Source of the DNA: Bacteroidota bacterium
GTDB taxonomy: Bacteria > Bacteroidota > Bacteroidia > Flavobacteriales > Weeksellaceae
Assembly: GCA_018902795.1 (NCBI GenBank)
Contig: JAHIQD010000007.1
Span: forward strand, 1 to 64,000
Direction of reading: 5' to 3'
DNA length: 64,000 nucleotides
The notes under the pieces were generated by a model. That model was not told the origin of the DNA and did not search any database. It was given only the letters and a program-made list of their open reading frames with translations. The translations under genes were made by a program, and so were the position numbers. Below, piece by piece: positions 35,107-43,409 of this stretch (position 1 is its first letter; each line of letters begins with the position of its first letter).

Positions 35107-35909
35107 ATATGTGTTTGGTCAAAAATACGATTTTATCTTAAAACTTGAATTCAGCTGTTTTTAGTATCCGGTTTCCAAAAGAAATAAGGTTCTTTAGGAG
35201 AAAAAGCAGATTGGCTCCAATTCTTTTTAAAGATGCCCTCAACTCTTCATTAAATACCAGTAAATTCTTGTTAACCGATCCCCCTTTGAAACTTGCTCAT
35301 CATCATTTTAAGAAAAAAAAAGAAATGTGCAAAAGTTGTGCTAATTTTACATTGAGTAAATGAAATCCCGGTAGAAACGCTGTATCAGATTTGTATTCAG
35401 CTCAATTCAATAAGTTGTTCAAGGACTCAAAAAGTAAAAGGTCAACCGGCTTTAGCAGCAGACCTGTTTTACTAATGCCTACTTCGCTGATAATCCATCA
35501 TAAAACTACTGTAAAACCAATATTTATCCAATATTCTATTGGACTTTTATTGGACCTATATTAGAGTTATATTGGAGATAAGTCGAAGGATGGTAGAAGC
35601 TGCTATCAAGTTGTGAGAAAGAACCCATACTTTATCTGTTTTTCCTATAGGTTTAGCCCGTCGAATCCTTCGGTAGCTTTGCGGCAGCATTTCGGCAGTA
35701 ATAAAACCATAATCCCACCAAATTGGAGACTTTGCTGCTGCACCGCATGCAATGTGTATCTTCATCATAAACTTGGGTTCATGTGCAAAAATTTGTAACT
35801 TTACATTGTTTTTATTAAAATAATAATGCATATTTAAAACAAATAAGTATATTTTTAACACACACTCAAATTTAGTTTGAATTTAAACAGTATCATATTA
35901 ACTAAAAAC
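35107..35909. other. long non-coding stretch, possible mobile-element remnant
   Basis: About 800 bases with no convincing gene. It holds two similar 28-30-base segments (35325-35354 and 35781-35808, both ATGTGCAAAA...TTTACATTG) that each end in a promoter-like TAAyTTTAC, and between them an 11-bp phased repeat. A minus-strand frame of 101 codons at 35556-35861 has unusual, non-biased composition and I do not count it as a gene. The right-hand copy probably drives the DUF4142 gene. Confidence 0.45.
35517..35581. repeat. 11-bp phased repeat array with inverted halves
   Basis: Six consecutive units start at 35517, 35528, 35538, 35549, 35560 and 35571: two of CCAATATTtAT type and four of ATTGGACcTAT type. 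The two halves are inverted with respect to each other (CCAAT against ATTGG). The 10-11-base period puts every unit on the same face of the DNA helix, as in arrays that bind a regulator or replication/recombination protein. Confidence 0.55.
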
Positions 35910-36464
35910 ATGAAAAAAATGAAAACTCTAAAAAGCCTGGCTTTATCCGGTACGATGCTTTTGTCGGCCGTATTATTTTCCCCTAATGTTTCTGCACAGG
36001 AACAAAAAACGCCTCAGCTTACTGATCCGGAAATTGCCTCCGTAGCGGTAACAGCAAATAAAATTGACATAGGATATGCTGAGATCGCACTGAAAAAGTC
36101 TCATCATAAAGACATTAAAAATTTTGCGACGACCATGAAAAAAGACCATGCTGCTGTAATTAAAATGGCAGTAGATCTTGTTACAAAATTAAAGGTGACC
36201 CCAAAAACAAATGCTGTTACAAAATCTTTATTAGATGCTGCAACTAAAGAAAAAGCCATCTTAAATGCAAAAAAAGGGAAAGCTTTTGATAAAGCATACG
36301 TGGATAACGAGGTTGCGTATCACGAATCTACTATCAATGCAGTGGAAACGATCCTGATCCCACAATCGAAAAATGCAGAACTCAAAGCATTACTTGAAAA
36401 AGCCCTGCCTATTTTTAAAACGCACCTTGAGCATGCAAAAATGATTCAGAAAGAATTTAAATAA
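35910..36464 (+). CDS. DUF4142 family exported protein
   Basis: A signal peptide (from MKKMKTLKSLA to VSAQE, about 30 residues) precedes an all-helical DUF4142 domain, with the typical ATTMKKDHAAVIKMAVDL and AYVDNEVAYHESTINAVE stretches carrying conserved His residues. The fold is ferritin-like and predicted periplasmic or secreted. The frame reaches back to 35877, but the ATG at 35910 is the one that starts a proper signal peptide. A cupredoxin lipoprotein gene begins nine bases downstream, so a link to copper or redox stress is possible. Function of the family is not established. Confidence 0.88.
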   Translation: MKKMKTLKSLALSGTMLLSAVLFSPNVSAQEQKTPQLTDPEIASVAVTANKIDIGYAEIALKKSHHKDIKNFATTMKKDHAAVIKMAVDLVTKLKVTPKTNAVTKSLLDAATKEKAILNAKKGKAFDKAYVDNEVAYHESTINAVETILIPQSKNAELKALLEKALPIFKTHLEHAKMIQKEFK

Positions 36465-36472
36465 CAGAAGAG

Positions 36473-36925
36473 ATGATTTCGCTAAAGTCCTTTTTAAAGA
36501 CAGGGTGTTCTGCTGCTGTAATTGCGGGTATGTTCAACATCACAAGCTGTAATTCGGGATCCAAAGACACCATCCCCGTTCTGAATGACAATTCCGTGAG
36601 CACAAAAAAAAATGCAAGCCCAACTTCAAACCCTGCAACGGCTCCAATAGTTGATTCTGTAGCGGCGAATACAGCCAACAACGCAGCTCAGGTCGTGACC
36701 ATAGAAAATATGAAATTTAATCCGGCAACCATTACCGTTAAAAAAGGAGATCAGGTAACATTCATTAACAAAGATATTGTGGCACACAATGCAACAGAAA
36801 TACATAATGCATGGGCTTCTACAATGTTACAGACCGGCCAGTCCTGGACATTTACCCCCGAGAAGACCTCAGATTATTACTGCACCGTGCATCAGGTAAT
36901 GAAAGGTGAGATTATTGTTAAATGA
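36473..36925 (+). CDS. plastocyanin/azurin-like cupredoxin lipoprotein
   Basis: The signal peptide ends in a lipobox, NITSC, with the lipid-bearing Cys at 26. A 45-residue Ser/Ala/Thr-rich linker follows, then a cupredoxin domain (about 73-150). The type 1 copper ligands are all there: H105 in VAHNATE, C137 and H140 in YYCTVH, and M143. Such proteins move single electrons in the periplasm. The gene follows the DUF4142 gene by nine bases and ends before a terminator, so they are one operon. The electron partners are unknown. Confidence 0.9.
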   Translation: MISLKSFLKTGCSAAVIAGMFNITSCNSGSKDTIPVLNDNSVSTKKNASPTSNPATAPIVDSVAANTANNAAQVVTIENMKFNPATITVKKGDQVTFINKDIVAHNATEIHNAWASTMLQTGQSWTFTPEKTSDYYCTVHQVMKGEIIVK

Positions 36926-37014
36926 ACGTTCTCTATTTATAAATTTTTGAACGGAATTATTAGATTCTGCAACATTGGTGAATTTTTTAAGTTCATAATT
37001 CTCCTATTTATCAC

Positions 37015-37045
37015 AAAAACCAACTTTTAATTAAGCTGGTTTTTT
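37015..37045 (+). terminator. terminator after the cupredoxin gene
   Basis: AAAAACCAACTT and AAGCTGGTTTTT pair with a single A-C mismatch around a six-base loop; the T-run follows. Confidence 0.7.
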
Positions 37046-37198
37046 GATTTTGGTGAAGATTAATTTTTTAGAAGATCTGCTTTTTTTGCGCCTGTCATCT
37101 TCCGTAAAAACGGAACACAATATCAATAATTTTTTGGAGAAAAGGTAAAAAACATCACACACAGAATACAAAAAAACCACATATTTCAAATTTTCTTT

Positions 37199-37206
37199 TA
37201 CATTTG
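37199..37206 (+). promoter_or_regulatory. -7 box of the APC permease gene
   Basis: TACATTTG is an exact -7 element. Its last G is the G of a GTG that would otherwise start the longest frame, so the GTG cannot be in the transcript; translation must begin at the ATG at 37224. Confidence 0.7.
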
Positions 37207-37223
37207 TGGAAATTAAAGTTTTT

Positions 37224-38912
37224 ATGAACCAGCTTTTCAGAAGAAAACAATACAGCGAAAAGGATGCCCCATCGGGCTTATTACGCGTTTTAGGAGTTTG
37301 GGATATTGTTTTTTTCGGTATAGCCGCCATTATAGGGGCCGGAAGTTTCAGCAGTTTAGGTGAAGCGGTTTTCCGTGGCGGTCCCGGTGTCATTGTTCTT
37401 TATGTAATCTGCGGTTTTGCGTGTGGTTTCACGGCCCTCTGTTATGCAGAATTTGCCAGCAGAATTCCTACCGCAGGTTCGGCGTATACGTATGCTTATG
37501 CCAGTTTCGGGGAATTAATTGCCTGGGTGATCGGTTGGGCGCTGATTATGGAATATTCTTTCGGTAATATCTATGTCGCATTTTCATGGAGCGATTATTT
37601 TACCAGCTTCATGGGACGAATCGGAGTTCATATTCCTGATTATCTTACCTGCAGCTACACCGAAGCAAAAAAAGCCTTCCTTGGAGGTTCAGAAAACAAA
37701 GAATTAGTGAATGCCTGGAAAAGCGCGCCACTCATAGGAAATTTAAAATTTATCGTTGATATTCCGGCTTTGGTCATCAATGGTTTAATCACCTGGTTGT
37801 GTTATGTCGGCGTGAAGGAATCGAAGAACTTCAACAACATCTTTGTCATTCTAAAACTGTTTATTATCCTTCTGGTTATCGCAGTTGGGATCGCCTATAT
37901 CAATACCGACAACTGGTTTCCGGTAAGTACAGAAACCGGTGTACAGTCTTTTATGCCTAACGGTTTTACCGGCGTGATGAGCGCGGTTTCGGGAGTTTTC
38001 TTTGCCTATATCGGTTTTGATGCATTAAGTGTACTGTCCGAGGAGACCAAAAATCCACAGAAAAATCTTCCGCGCGGAATGATCATTTCTCTTGTGCTGT
38101 GTACTGCCATTTATATTGTTTTAACCTTAGTACTCACCGGAATGGTCGATTACAGAAAATTTGACGGCGTGGGCGATCCGCTGGCGTTTATTTTCGAGAA
38201 GTCGAATGCCAATATTCCGTGGATGGAGTTTGTGGTTTCTTTGGGAGCCATTATCGCGATTACTACTGTTTTGCTGGTTTTCCAAATGGGGCAGCCGAGA
38301 ATTTGGTATGCGATGAGCCGCGACGGTCTGATGCCGAAAAAATTCATGACCATTCACCCGAAACATAAGACTCCAAGTTTCGCTACCATTATTACAGGAA
38401 TTGTCGTAGGGATTCCAATCCTTTTTACTGATAAATCATTCATTCTCGATTTTACAAGCATCGGAACTATTTTCGCATTTGTTCTGGTGTGCGGCGGTGT
38501 ATTGCTGCTTCCTGCCAAAGAAAAACTGAAAGGCCGTTTTCACATGCCTTATATTAATTCTAAATTTATTTTCCCTGTTATTTTTCTTGGAGGCTTGGCA
38601 TTCTTTTATTCCTGGCAGCCAGAATTCTTCCATAATTTAACCGATTGGCACGATCCTTTGGAAGGTGAATTCAGAATGTCGATTATCGTATTTATTATCA
38701 TTAATCTGGTATTGTGTGTTTTGGCATTTATAAGAAATTTATCCTTAATTCCTCTTATTGGCTTAAGTTCGTGTCTTTATCTTCTGACGGGAATGAGCCA
38801 TAACAACTGGTTCTGGTTTCTGCTTTGGTTCGCCATTGGCATGATTATTTATTTCTCCTACGGATACAAAAACAGTAAACTGAACAACGATCTTAATGGT
38901 GATTTAAATTAA
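37224..38912 (+). CDS. APC-superfamily amino acid permease (CAT-like)
   Basis: A membrane protein of 562 residues with about 12-14 helices. The unwound first helix carries IAAIIGAGSFSSLGEAV (the GAG-type substrate loop of amino acid-polyamine-organocation carriers), helix 3 has AYTYAYASFGELIAW, and helix 6 has FFAYIGFDALSVLSEETKNPQ, a strong match to cationic amino acid transporters. The C-terminal extra helices are also CAT-like. It should import amino acids with protons; the exact substrate is not visible. DUF962 gene follows after six bases. Confidence 0.9.
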   Translation: MNQLFRRKQYSEKDAPSGLLRVLGVWDIVFFGIAAIIGAGSFSSLGEAVFRGGPGVIVLYVICGFACGFTALCYAEFASRIPTAGSAYTYAYASFGELIAWVIGWALIMEYSFGNIYVAFSWSDYFTSFMGRIGVHIPDYLTCSYTEAKKAFLGGSENKELVNAWKSAPLIGNLKFIVDIPALVINGLITWLCYVGVKESKNFNNIFVILKLFIILLVIAVGIAYINTDNWFPVSTETGVQSFMPNGFTGVMSAVSGVFFAYIGFDALSVLSEETKNPQKNLPRGMIISLVLCTAIYIVLTLVLTGMVDYRKFDGVGDPLAFIFEKSNANIPWMEFVVSLGAIIAITTVLLVFQMGQPRIWYAMSRDGLMPKKFMTIHPKHKTPSFATIITGIVVGIPILFTDKSFILDFTSIGTIFAFVLVCGGVLLLPAKEKLKGRFHMPYINSKFIFPVIFLGGLAFFYSWQPEFFHNLTDWHDPLEGEFRMSIIVFIIINLVLCVLAFIRNLSLIPLIGLSSCLYLLTGMSHNNWFWFLLWFAIGMIIYFSYGYKNSKLNNDLNGDLN

Positions 38913-38918
38913 AAAACA

Positions 38919-39230
38919 ATGTCGGACAGAATAAAAACTTTCAAAGAATTTTATGCGTTCTATTTAACGGAACACCGCAAAACCTGGACAAGGGTTTTCC
39001 ACTTTACCGGAACGCTGCTTATATTTTTTGTCCTGTTTTATGTGATAAAATCCGGCAAAGAAAGATTTCTGTGGTACGTCCCGATTTTCGGATACGGCTT
39101 TGCCTGGTTCAGCCACGCCGTTTTTGAGAAAAACAAACCTGCCACTTTCAGATATCCTTTATGGAGCTTGATCTCTGATTTCAAATTATTTTTTGAACTG
39201 CTGACCGGTAAAGAGAAGTTTAAAAAATAA
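38919..39230 (+). CDS. DUF962/Mpo1-like membrane protein
   Basis: This 103-residue membrane protein has two conserved blocks of DUF962: an early H-x-x-x-G (VFHFTGTLLIF) and GYGFAWFSHAVFEKNKPATF. In yeast the relative Mpo1 is an iron-dependent dioxygenase of the 2-hydroxy fatty acid alpha-oxidation step in phytosphingosine breakdown; its His residues match those here. Flavobacteria make sphingolipid-like sulfonolipids, so a lipid role is plausible, but not shown. It is coupled to the permease by short spacing only. Confidence 0.8.
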   Translation: MSDRIKTFKEFYAFYLTEHRKTWTRVFHFTGTLLIFFVLFYVIKSGKERFLWYVPIFGYGFAWFSHAVFEKNKPATFRYPLWSLISDFKLFFELLTGKEKFKK

Positions 39231-39284
39231 TCTTCTGATATCATTTAATTTATTTATTTTAGCTAACTAACTTAAAATAAATTT

Positions 39285-39938
39285 ATGAAGAAAATTTTTA
39301 CTGTTTTATCTCTTGCAACGGCAATGATGATTTCTGCACAATTTGAAGGCGCAAAACAAATTTATCAGATTCCTAATCTAAATGAAGTTGTAGCAACGCA
39401 CAAAACTGTAGCTATTATTCCTTTTGAAGCTAAAATCACTTATAAAAAACAACCTAAAAATTTCAGTTTAGAAGCTAACCGTGATCAGGAGAGAACAATG
39501 TCCAGAAACATACAATCAAGTATGTACACATTTTTACTTCGGAAAAGAGAGAACTACATTGTCACATTTCAGGATATTGAAAAAACCAATACCCTTTTGA
39601 AAAAGGCAGGTATGCTTGACAAACTTGATGAATTCACGAAAGATGAAATTGCAAAAGCATTGAACGTGGATGCTGTTATGGGAGGAAAATTTGAGACCGA
39701 GCAAACTAAAAGTGAAGCTGGAGCTATAGCTTCTGCGGTATTATTCGGTGGATTGGGAGGTAAAACCGGATCAGGAACATTAACACTGTTGATTAATGAT
39801 GCGAAAGACGGGGAGCTGATGTGGAGGTTTTTTAAAACAATGGATGACAGCATTATGACTTCTACCGATGATTTAATTGAAAGAATGATGAGAAAGGTAG
39901 CAAGAAATTTCCCTTATCAGTTAGCAAGCAAAAAATAA
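39285..39938 (+). CDS. exported protein, CsgG/LpoB-like fold suspected
   Basis: A signal peptide (1-18, ending ISAQ) is followed by a domain with the strand HKTVAIIPFEAKIT, a helix with RDQERTMSRNIQSS, YIVTFQDIEKTNTLL, and later ALNVDAVMGGKFETE. The order strand 'vaIiPf', helix, 'D..L', 'a.ADavv.G' resembles the CsgG/LpoB group that makes lipoprotein secretion or activator folds. There is no lipobox. The 217-residue protein ends with a basic stretch. The resemblance is at pattern level. It is followed by a strong terminator. Confidence 0.6.
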   Translation: MKKIFTVLSLATAMMISAQFEGAKQIYQIPNLNEVVATHKTVAIIPFEAKITYKKQPKNFSLEANRDQERTMSRNIQSSMYTFLLRKRENYIVTFQDIEKTNTLLKKAGMLDKLDEFTKDEIAKALNVDAVMGGKFETEQTKSEAGAIASAVLFGGLGGKTGSGTLTLLINDAKDGELMWRFFKTMDDSIMTSTDDLIERMMRKVARNFPYQLASKK

Positions 39939-39962
39939 ATATTTCTAATTATCAAAAAAAAC

Positions 39963-39992
39963 AAAACGCTCCGGGTTTCCGGAGCGTTTTGC
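39963..39992 (+). terminator. bidirectional terminator
   Basis: AAAACGCTCCGG, GTTT and CCGGAGCGTTTT form a 12-bp perfect stem between convergent genes; T-runs lie on both sides. Confidence 0.85.
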
Positions 39993-40011
39993 TATATAAA
40001 AGGATTATCTT

Positions 40012-40947
40012 CTAAAAATGCGTGTGCGAAGCCGGTGGCGGCGGCAATTTTCCCTGATTCGCTTCATCCATTTTCTGTGTAGCTGCCATCGCGACTACCA
40101 AATCATTCAGCATCGAACTGGCTGCACTTGGCGAATTCGGCAATAAGACCAAATTACTTCTGTTGTTTGCACCAATGGAATGCAGCGTGTCATAATGCTG
40201 TGTTACCACAATCAGCGCAGAAGCTTCCTGTGCGTTGATGCCTGCATCGTTAAGCATTTTCACCGATTCTTCCAGACCTTTTGCAATTTCTCTTCTCTGA
40301 TCTGCAATACCCTGTCCCTGCAGTTTCTTAGATTCTGCTTCTGCTTTTGCAACCGCAACAATTCTGATTTTTTGCGCTTCAGATTCATATTCTGCAGCTG
40401 TTTTTTCTCTTTCAGCGGCGTTGATTCTGTTCATCGCGTGTTTCACCTGCTCATCCGGATCAATATCCGTAACCAAGGCTTTAATGATGTCGTAACCGTA
40501 ACTCTGCATCGCTTCCTGCAATTCACCTTTCACCGCAATGGCTACATCATCCTTTTTCACGAAAACATCATCCAGTTTCAGTTTAGGCACTTCAGCACGA
40601 ACCACATCGAAAACATAGGAAGTAATCTGATTTTCCGGATTTTCCAAACGGTAATACGCATCACCAACCTGGGTACGGATTACCTGATACTGTACGGATA
40701 CTTTCATTCTGATAAACACGTTATCGAGTGTTTTGGTATCAATGATTACATCCAGCTGCTGAATTCTGAGGTTCAAACGTTTTGCCACCTGATCAATGAA
40801 AGGAATTTTCAAATGCAGACCAGACTGTCTCACTGTAAGAAATTTCCCGAAGCGTTCCACGATCGCTGCGGTTTCCTGCGTGACCGTAAAAAATGAGGCG
40901 AAAAGGACTATAAGTCCTAAAAAAATAATAATTCCTAAAAAAGCCAT
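40012..40947 (-). CDS. SPFH/band 7 (stomatin/prohibitin-like) membrane protein
   Basis: One N-terminal membrane helix (4-23) is followed by the SPFH domain (VTQETAAIVERFGKFLTVRQSGLHLKIPF) and a long Ala/Glu-rich coiled coil (about 185-240). The C-terminus is Pro- and His-rich (KLPPPPASHTHF). Stomatin-type proteins form ring-shaped membrane assemblies and organise membrane patches or proteases; many have an NfeD partner, which is not next to this one. The 311-residue length fits slipins. It is a single-gene unit. Confidence 0.92.
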   Translation of the reverse strand: MAFLGIIIFLGLIVLFASFFTVTQETAAIVERFGKFLTVRQSGLHLKIPFIDQVAKRLNLRIQQLDVIIDTKTLDNVFIRMKVSVQYQVIRTQVGDAYYRLENPENQITSYVFDVVRAEVPKLKLDDVFVKKDDVAIAVKGELQEAMQSYGYDIIKALVTDIDPDEQVKHAMNRINAAEREKTAAEYESEAQKIRIVAVAKAEAESKKLQGQGIADQRREIAKGLEESVKMLNDAGINAQEASALIVVTQHYDTLHSIGANNRSNLVLLPNSPSAASSMLNDLVVAMAATQKMDEANQGKLPPPPASHTHF

Positions 40948-41112
40948 TGTTTAATTTTTTTTAATGGTTAATAATGTCTCAGCACATTTCTGCTGATTTT
41001 ATAAAGATAGTGAAAACTTTCCGAAAATAAAAGCCAAAGCACCACCCGACTGTGTTTTCGGGGGAATTTTATTAAGAATTGATCAATTTCTGTGAACCGA
41101 TTTAATTTTATA

Positions 41113-42468
41113 TTACACCGTCATTCCAATTTCAATTCCTTTGATTTTGCGATAAAGATCGGTGGCAAAATTATCAGTCATTCCAGAAACGAAATCGATC
41201 ACGCCCAAAACCTTCTGATAATCTGAACCGTCTTCATACAGAAACTGTTTCGGCAAAAGTTTCAACGCCATTTTATCATAGGACTTTCTTTCAGATTTCT
41301 CCTTTAAAATGGGCGGAATAAAATGATTCAACAACTCATACATTACGTTGTAGCCGGCGTTTTCAATCTCGATCACATTTTTGTGATTGTAAATTTTATC
41401 AATGGAAAAACTTTCGATTTCCTGAAGCGACCTGTTCTCAGATTTATACATATCAAGAAGAGCCCTGTCCAAATTACCGTCCAAAATCGCAGAAAAATTA
41501 GTCTGGTAAAGTTCAATGGATTTATTGATTAAAGCATTGATGACTTTCGCCCTTAAATAAGAAATTCTTTCATTGGCGTTAGTGAGAATCGCAAGCTTCT
41601 CTTCTACTCTTTTCGTGTTCTGATTTTCAGATTTAATGAGATCGAAAAAAAGATTTTCACAATCGGAAGTAGAAACAATTCCCAAACGGTGCGCATCTTC
41701 CATATCGATGATATTGTAGCAGATATCGTCTGCAGCTTCCACCAACCAAACGAAAGGATGGCGTTTAAAAATGGTAGGATCTTCACTTTCCTGAACCAGA
41801 TCCACCGATTTTGCAATCTCCAGAAAAGTATCTTTTTCATTCTGAAAAAACCCGAATTTCTTACGGTGAATAATTCCTTTTTTCTTGGCAACAGCTTCAC
41901 ACGGATACTTTGCAATACTCGCTAACGTAGTCAGTGTAAGTTGAGTTCCGCCTTCATCTTTTCCGTTTTGCTGATGCGTTAAAACCCTTATTGCATTGGC
42001 ATTTCCTTCAAAATTTACCAGATCTGCCCATTCTTTTTCGGTGAATTTTGTCTTTAAATTACTTTCATTTTTTTCGAAATAACTTGCAATGGCATCTTCA
42101 CCGGAGTGTCCGAAAGCCGGATTTCCAACGTCGTGACAGAGACAGGCTGCTGCAATTACATTATGAAGATTATGGAGATAAAAATTCTGCGCATTTTCAT
42201 CCAGATCATTTTTGAAATTTTTAAAAATAAATTCCCCTACCGCACTTCCCAAACTGCGACCAACAGAAGAAACTTCCAGTGAATGGGTTAAGCGGTTATG
42301 AACAAAAACACTTCCGGGGAGCGGAAAAACCTGGGTTTTATTCTGCAGCCGGCGAAAAGCGGCTGAAAAAATAATACGGTCAAAATCTCTTTGGAAATCT
42401 GTTCTGGAAGCTGCTGTTGCAGCATTTTGTCCGGTCCGCTGACTGGTGAAAATCTTGTTTAAATCCAT
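41113..42468 (-). CDS. dgt: deoxyguanosine triphosphate triphosphohydrolase
   Basis: This HD-domain enzyme of 451 residues splits dGTP to deoxyguanosine and triphosphate, trimming dNTP pools. The HD motif is complete: H62 in NRLTHSLEV, the His-Asp pair near 114-115 in CLCHDVGNPAFGHSGE, and a later Asp in WLVEAADDICYNI. The N-terminal AAFRRLQNKTQVFPL stretch is a family signature. The ATG lies only four bases after a TATTTTTG -7 box, so the mRNA may lack a leader. It is divergent to the glycosylase gene, which also acts on DNA quality. Confidence 0.93.
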   Translation of the reverse strand: MDLNKIFTSQRTGQNAATAASRTDFQRDFDRIIFSAAFRRLQNKTQVFPLPGSVFVHNRLTHSLEVSSVGRSLGSAVGEFIFKNFKNDLDENAQNFYLHNLHNVIAAACLCHDVGNPAFGHSGEDAIASYFEKNESNLKTKFTEKEWADLVNFEGNANAIRVLTHQQNGKDEGGTQLTLTTLASIAKYPCEAVAKKKGIIHRKKFGFFQNEKDTFLEIAKSVDLVQESEDPTIFKRHPFVWLVEAADDICYNIIDMEDAHRLGIVSTSDCENLFFDLIKSENQNTKRVEEKLAILTNANERISYLRAKVINALINKSIELYQTNFSAILDGNLDRALLDMYKSENRSLQEIESFSIDKIYNHKNVIEIENAGYNVMYELLNHFIPPILKEKSERKSYDKMALKLLPKQFLYEDGSDYQKVLGVIDFVSGMTDNFATDLYRKIKGIEIGMTV

Positions 42469-42472
42469 CCTT

Positions 42473-42480
42473 CAAAAATA
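42473..42480 (-). promoter_or_regulatory. -7 box of dgt, adjoining the start codon
   Basis: The minus strand reads TATTTTTG, four bases AAGG, then the ATG of dgt. Starts of transcription in this phylum fall about 4-7 bases after the box, so the start codon is at or next to +1. Confidence 0.5.
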
Positions 42481-42545
42481 CGTTTTTTATTGAATTTCAG
42501 GGAATGGTTTGACTTTTGATTTTTGTACCGGAAATCAAACCAGAA

Positions 42546-43292
42546 ATGCCCGAAGGTCCCTCCATATTGATTCTCAAAGAATTGACTCAGAAATTTATCG
42601 GAAAGCAAATCATTGCTGCAAATGGCAATGCAAAGATTGAGATGGAAAATCTTCCCGGTCTTAATTTTGAGGAATACAAGACCTTTGGAAAACAGTCCTA
42701 TCTGGTCTGTAAGCCTTTTACCATACGCATTCATCTACTGATGTTCGGCAGTTATTCGGTTGATGAGCAGACAAAGCCTGACAGGCAGCTCCGCTTGCAT
42801 CTGAAGTTCGATAATGGTGATCTGTATTTTTACAGCTGCTCCGTAAAACTTCTGGATGTAACAGTGCTCAAAGAAATCGACTGGAACGCCGATGTACTCA
42901 GTGATGAATGGAAACCTTTAAAAGCAAGAAAAAAGCTGAAAGCACATCCGGAAATGATGGTTTGCGATGCTCTTCTTGACCAGAACATTTTCTCCGGAGT
43001 AGGTAACATCATTAAAAACGAGGTGCTTTTCAGAATTGGCGTACATCCCGAAAGCCTCGTCGGAAATCTTCCGTCCAAAAAACTGTCCGCGCTCATCTTT
43101 GAAGCCAGAAATTACAGTTTTGATTTCCTGAGATGGAAAAAAGAATACGTCCTGAAGAAAAACTGGCTGGTTCACACCAAGAAAACCTGCCCGAAATGCG
43201 GTGAAATTCTCACCAAAAAACATCTTGGTTTAACTAACCGAAGAAGTTTTTACTGTGAAAAAGACCAGGCCCTGTACACTGAAAAGAAATAA
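42546..43292 (+). CDS. Fpg/Nei-family DNA glycosylase
   Basis: Base-excision repair enzyme of 248 residues. The active start is MPEGPSILIL at 42546: in this family the mature N-terminal Pro (P2) and Glu (E3) do the chemistry, so the longer frame from 42516 must be wrong. K49 is the conserved beta-clamp Lys and the helix-two-turn-helix is LLDQNIFSGVGNIIKNEVLF (144-163). The C-terminal zinc finger is C215, C218, C237 and then D240 where a fourth Cys is normal. The sequence is closer to Nei-like members than to MutM. It is divergent to dgt. Confidence 0.9.
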   Translation: MPEGPSILILKELTQKFIGKQIIAANGNAKIEMENLPGLNFEEYKTFGKQSYLVCKPFTIRIHLLMFGSYSVDEQTKPDRQLRLHLKFDNGDLYFYSCSVKLLDVTVLKEIDWNADVLSDEWKPLKARKKLKAHPEMMVCDALLDQNIFSGVGNIIKNEVLFRIGVHPESLVGNLPSKKLSALIFEARNYSFDFLRWKKEYVLKKNWLVHTKKTCPKCGEILTKKHLGLTNRRSFYCEKDQALYTEKK

Positions 43293-43409
43293 TTTTCATT
43301 TCAGTGATTCACATTTTTACCACAAAAACCCTTCTCTATAAGCAATTTTTCTTTAATATCACAGTTGGATATCCACCTTTGTTGCGTTATTATTGCAAAA
43401 AAATTATTT

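Noticed and set aside
35556..35861. 101-codon minus-strand frame in the long gap
   Set aside because: It runs through the repeat array, has no promoter on that strand and no codon bias like real genes; I treat it as part of a possible element remnant.
37206..37223. GTG start for the APC permease
   Set aside because: The GTG uses the last base of the TACATTTG promoter box, so it lies upstream of the transcript start.
40180..40896. 238-codon frame opposite the SPFH gene
   Set aside because: Composition (Phe, Arg, Cys, His rich) is that of a shadow, and the SPFH protein on the other strand is certain.
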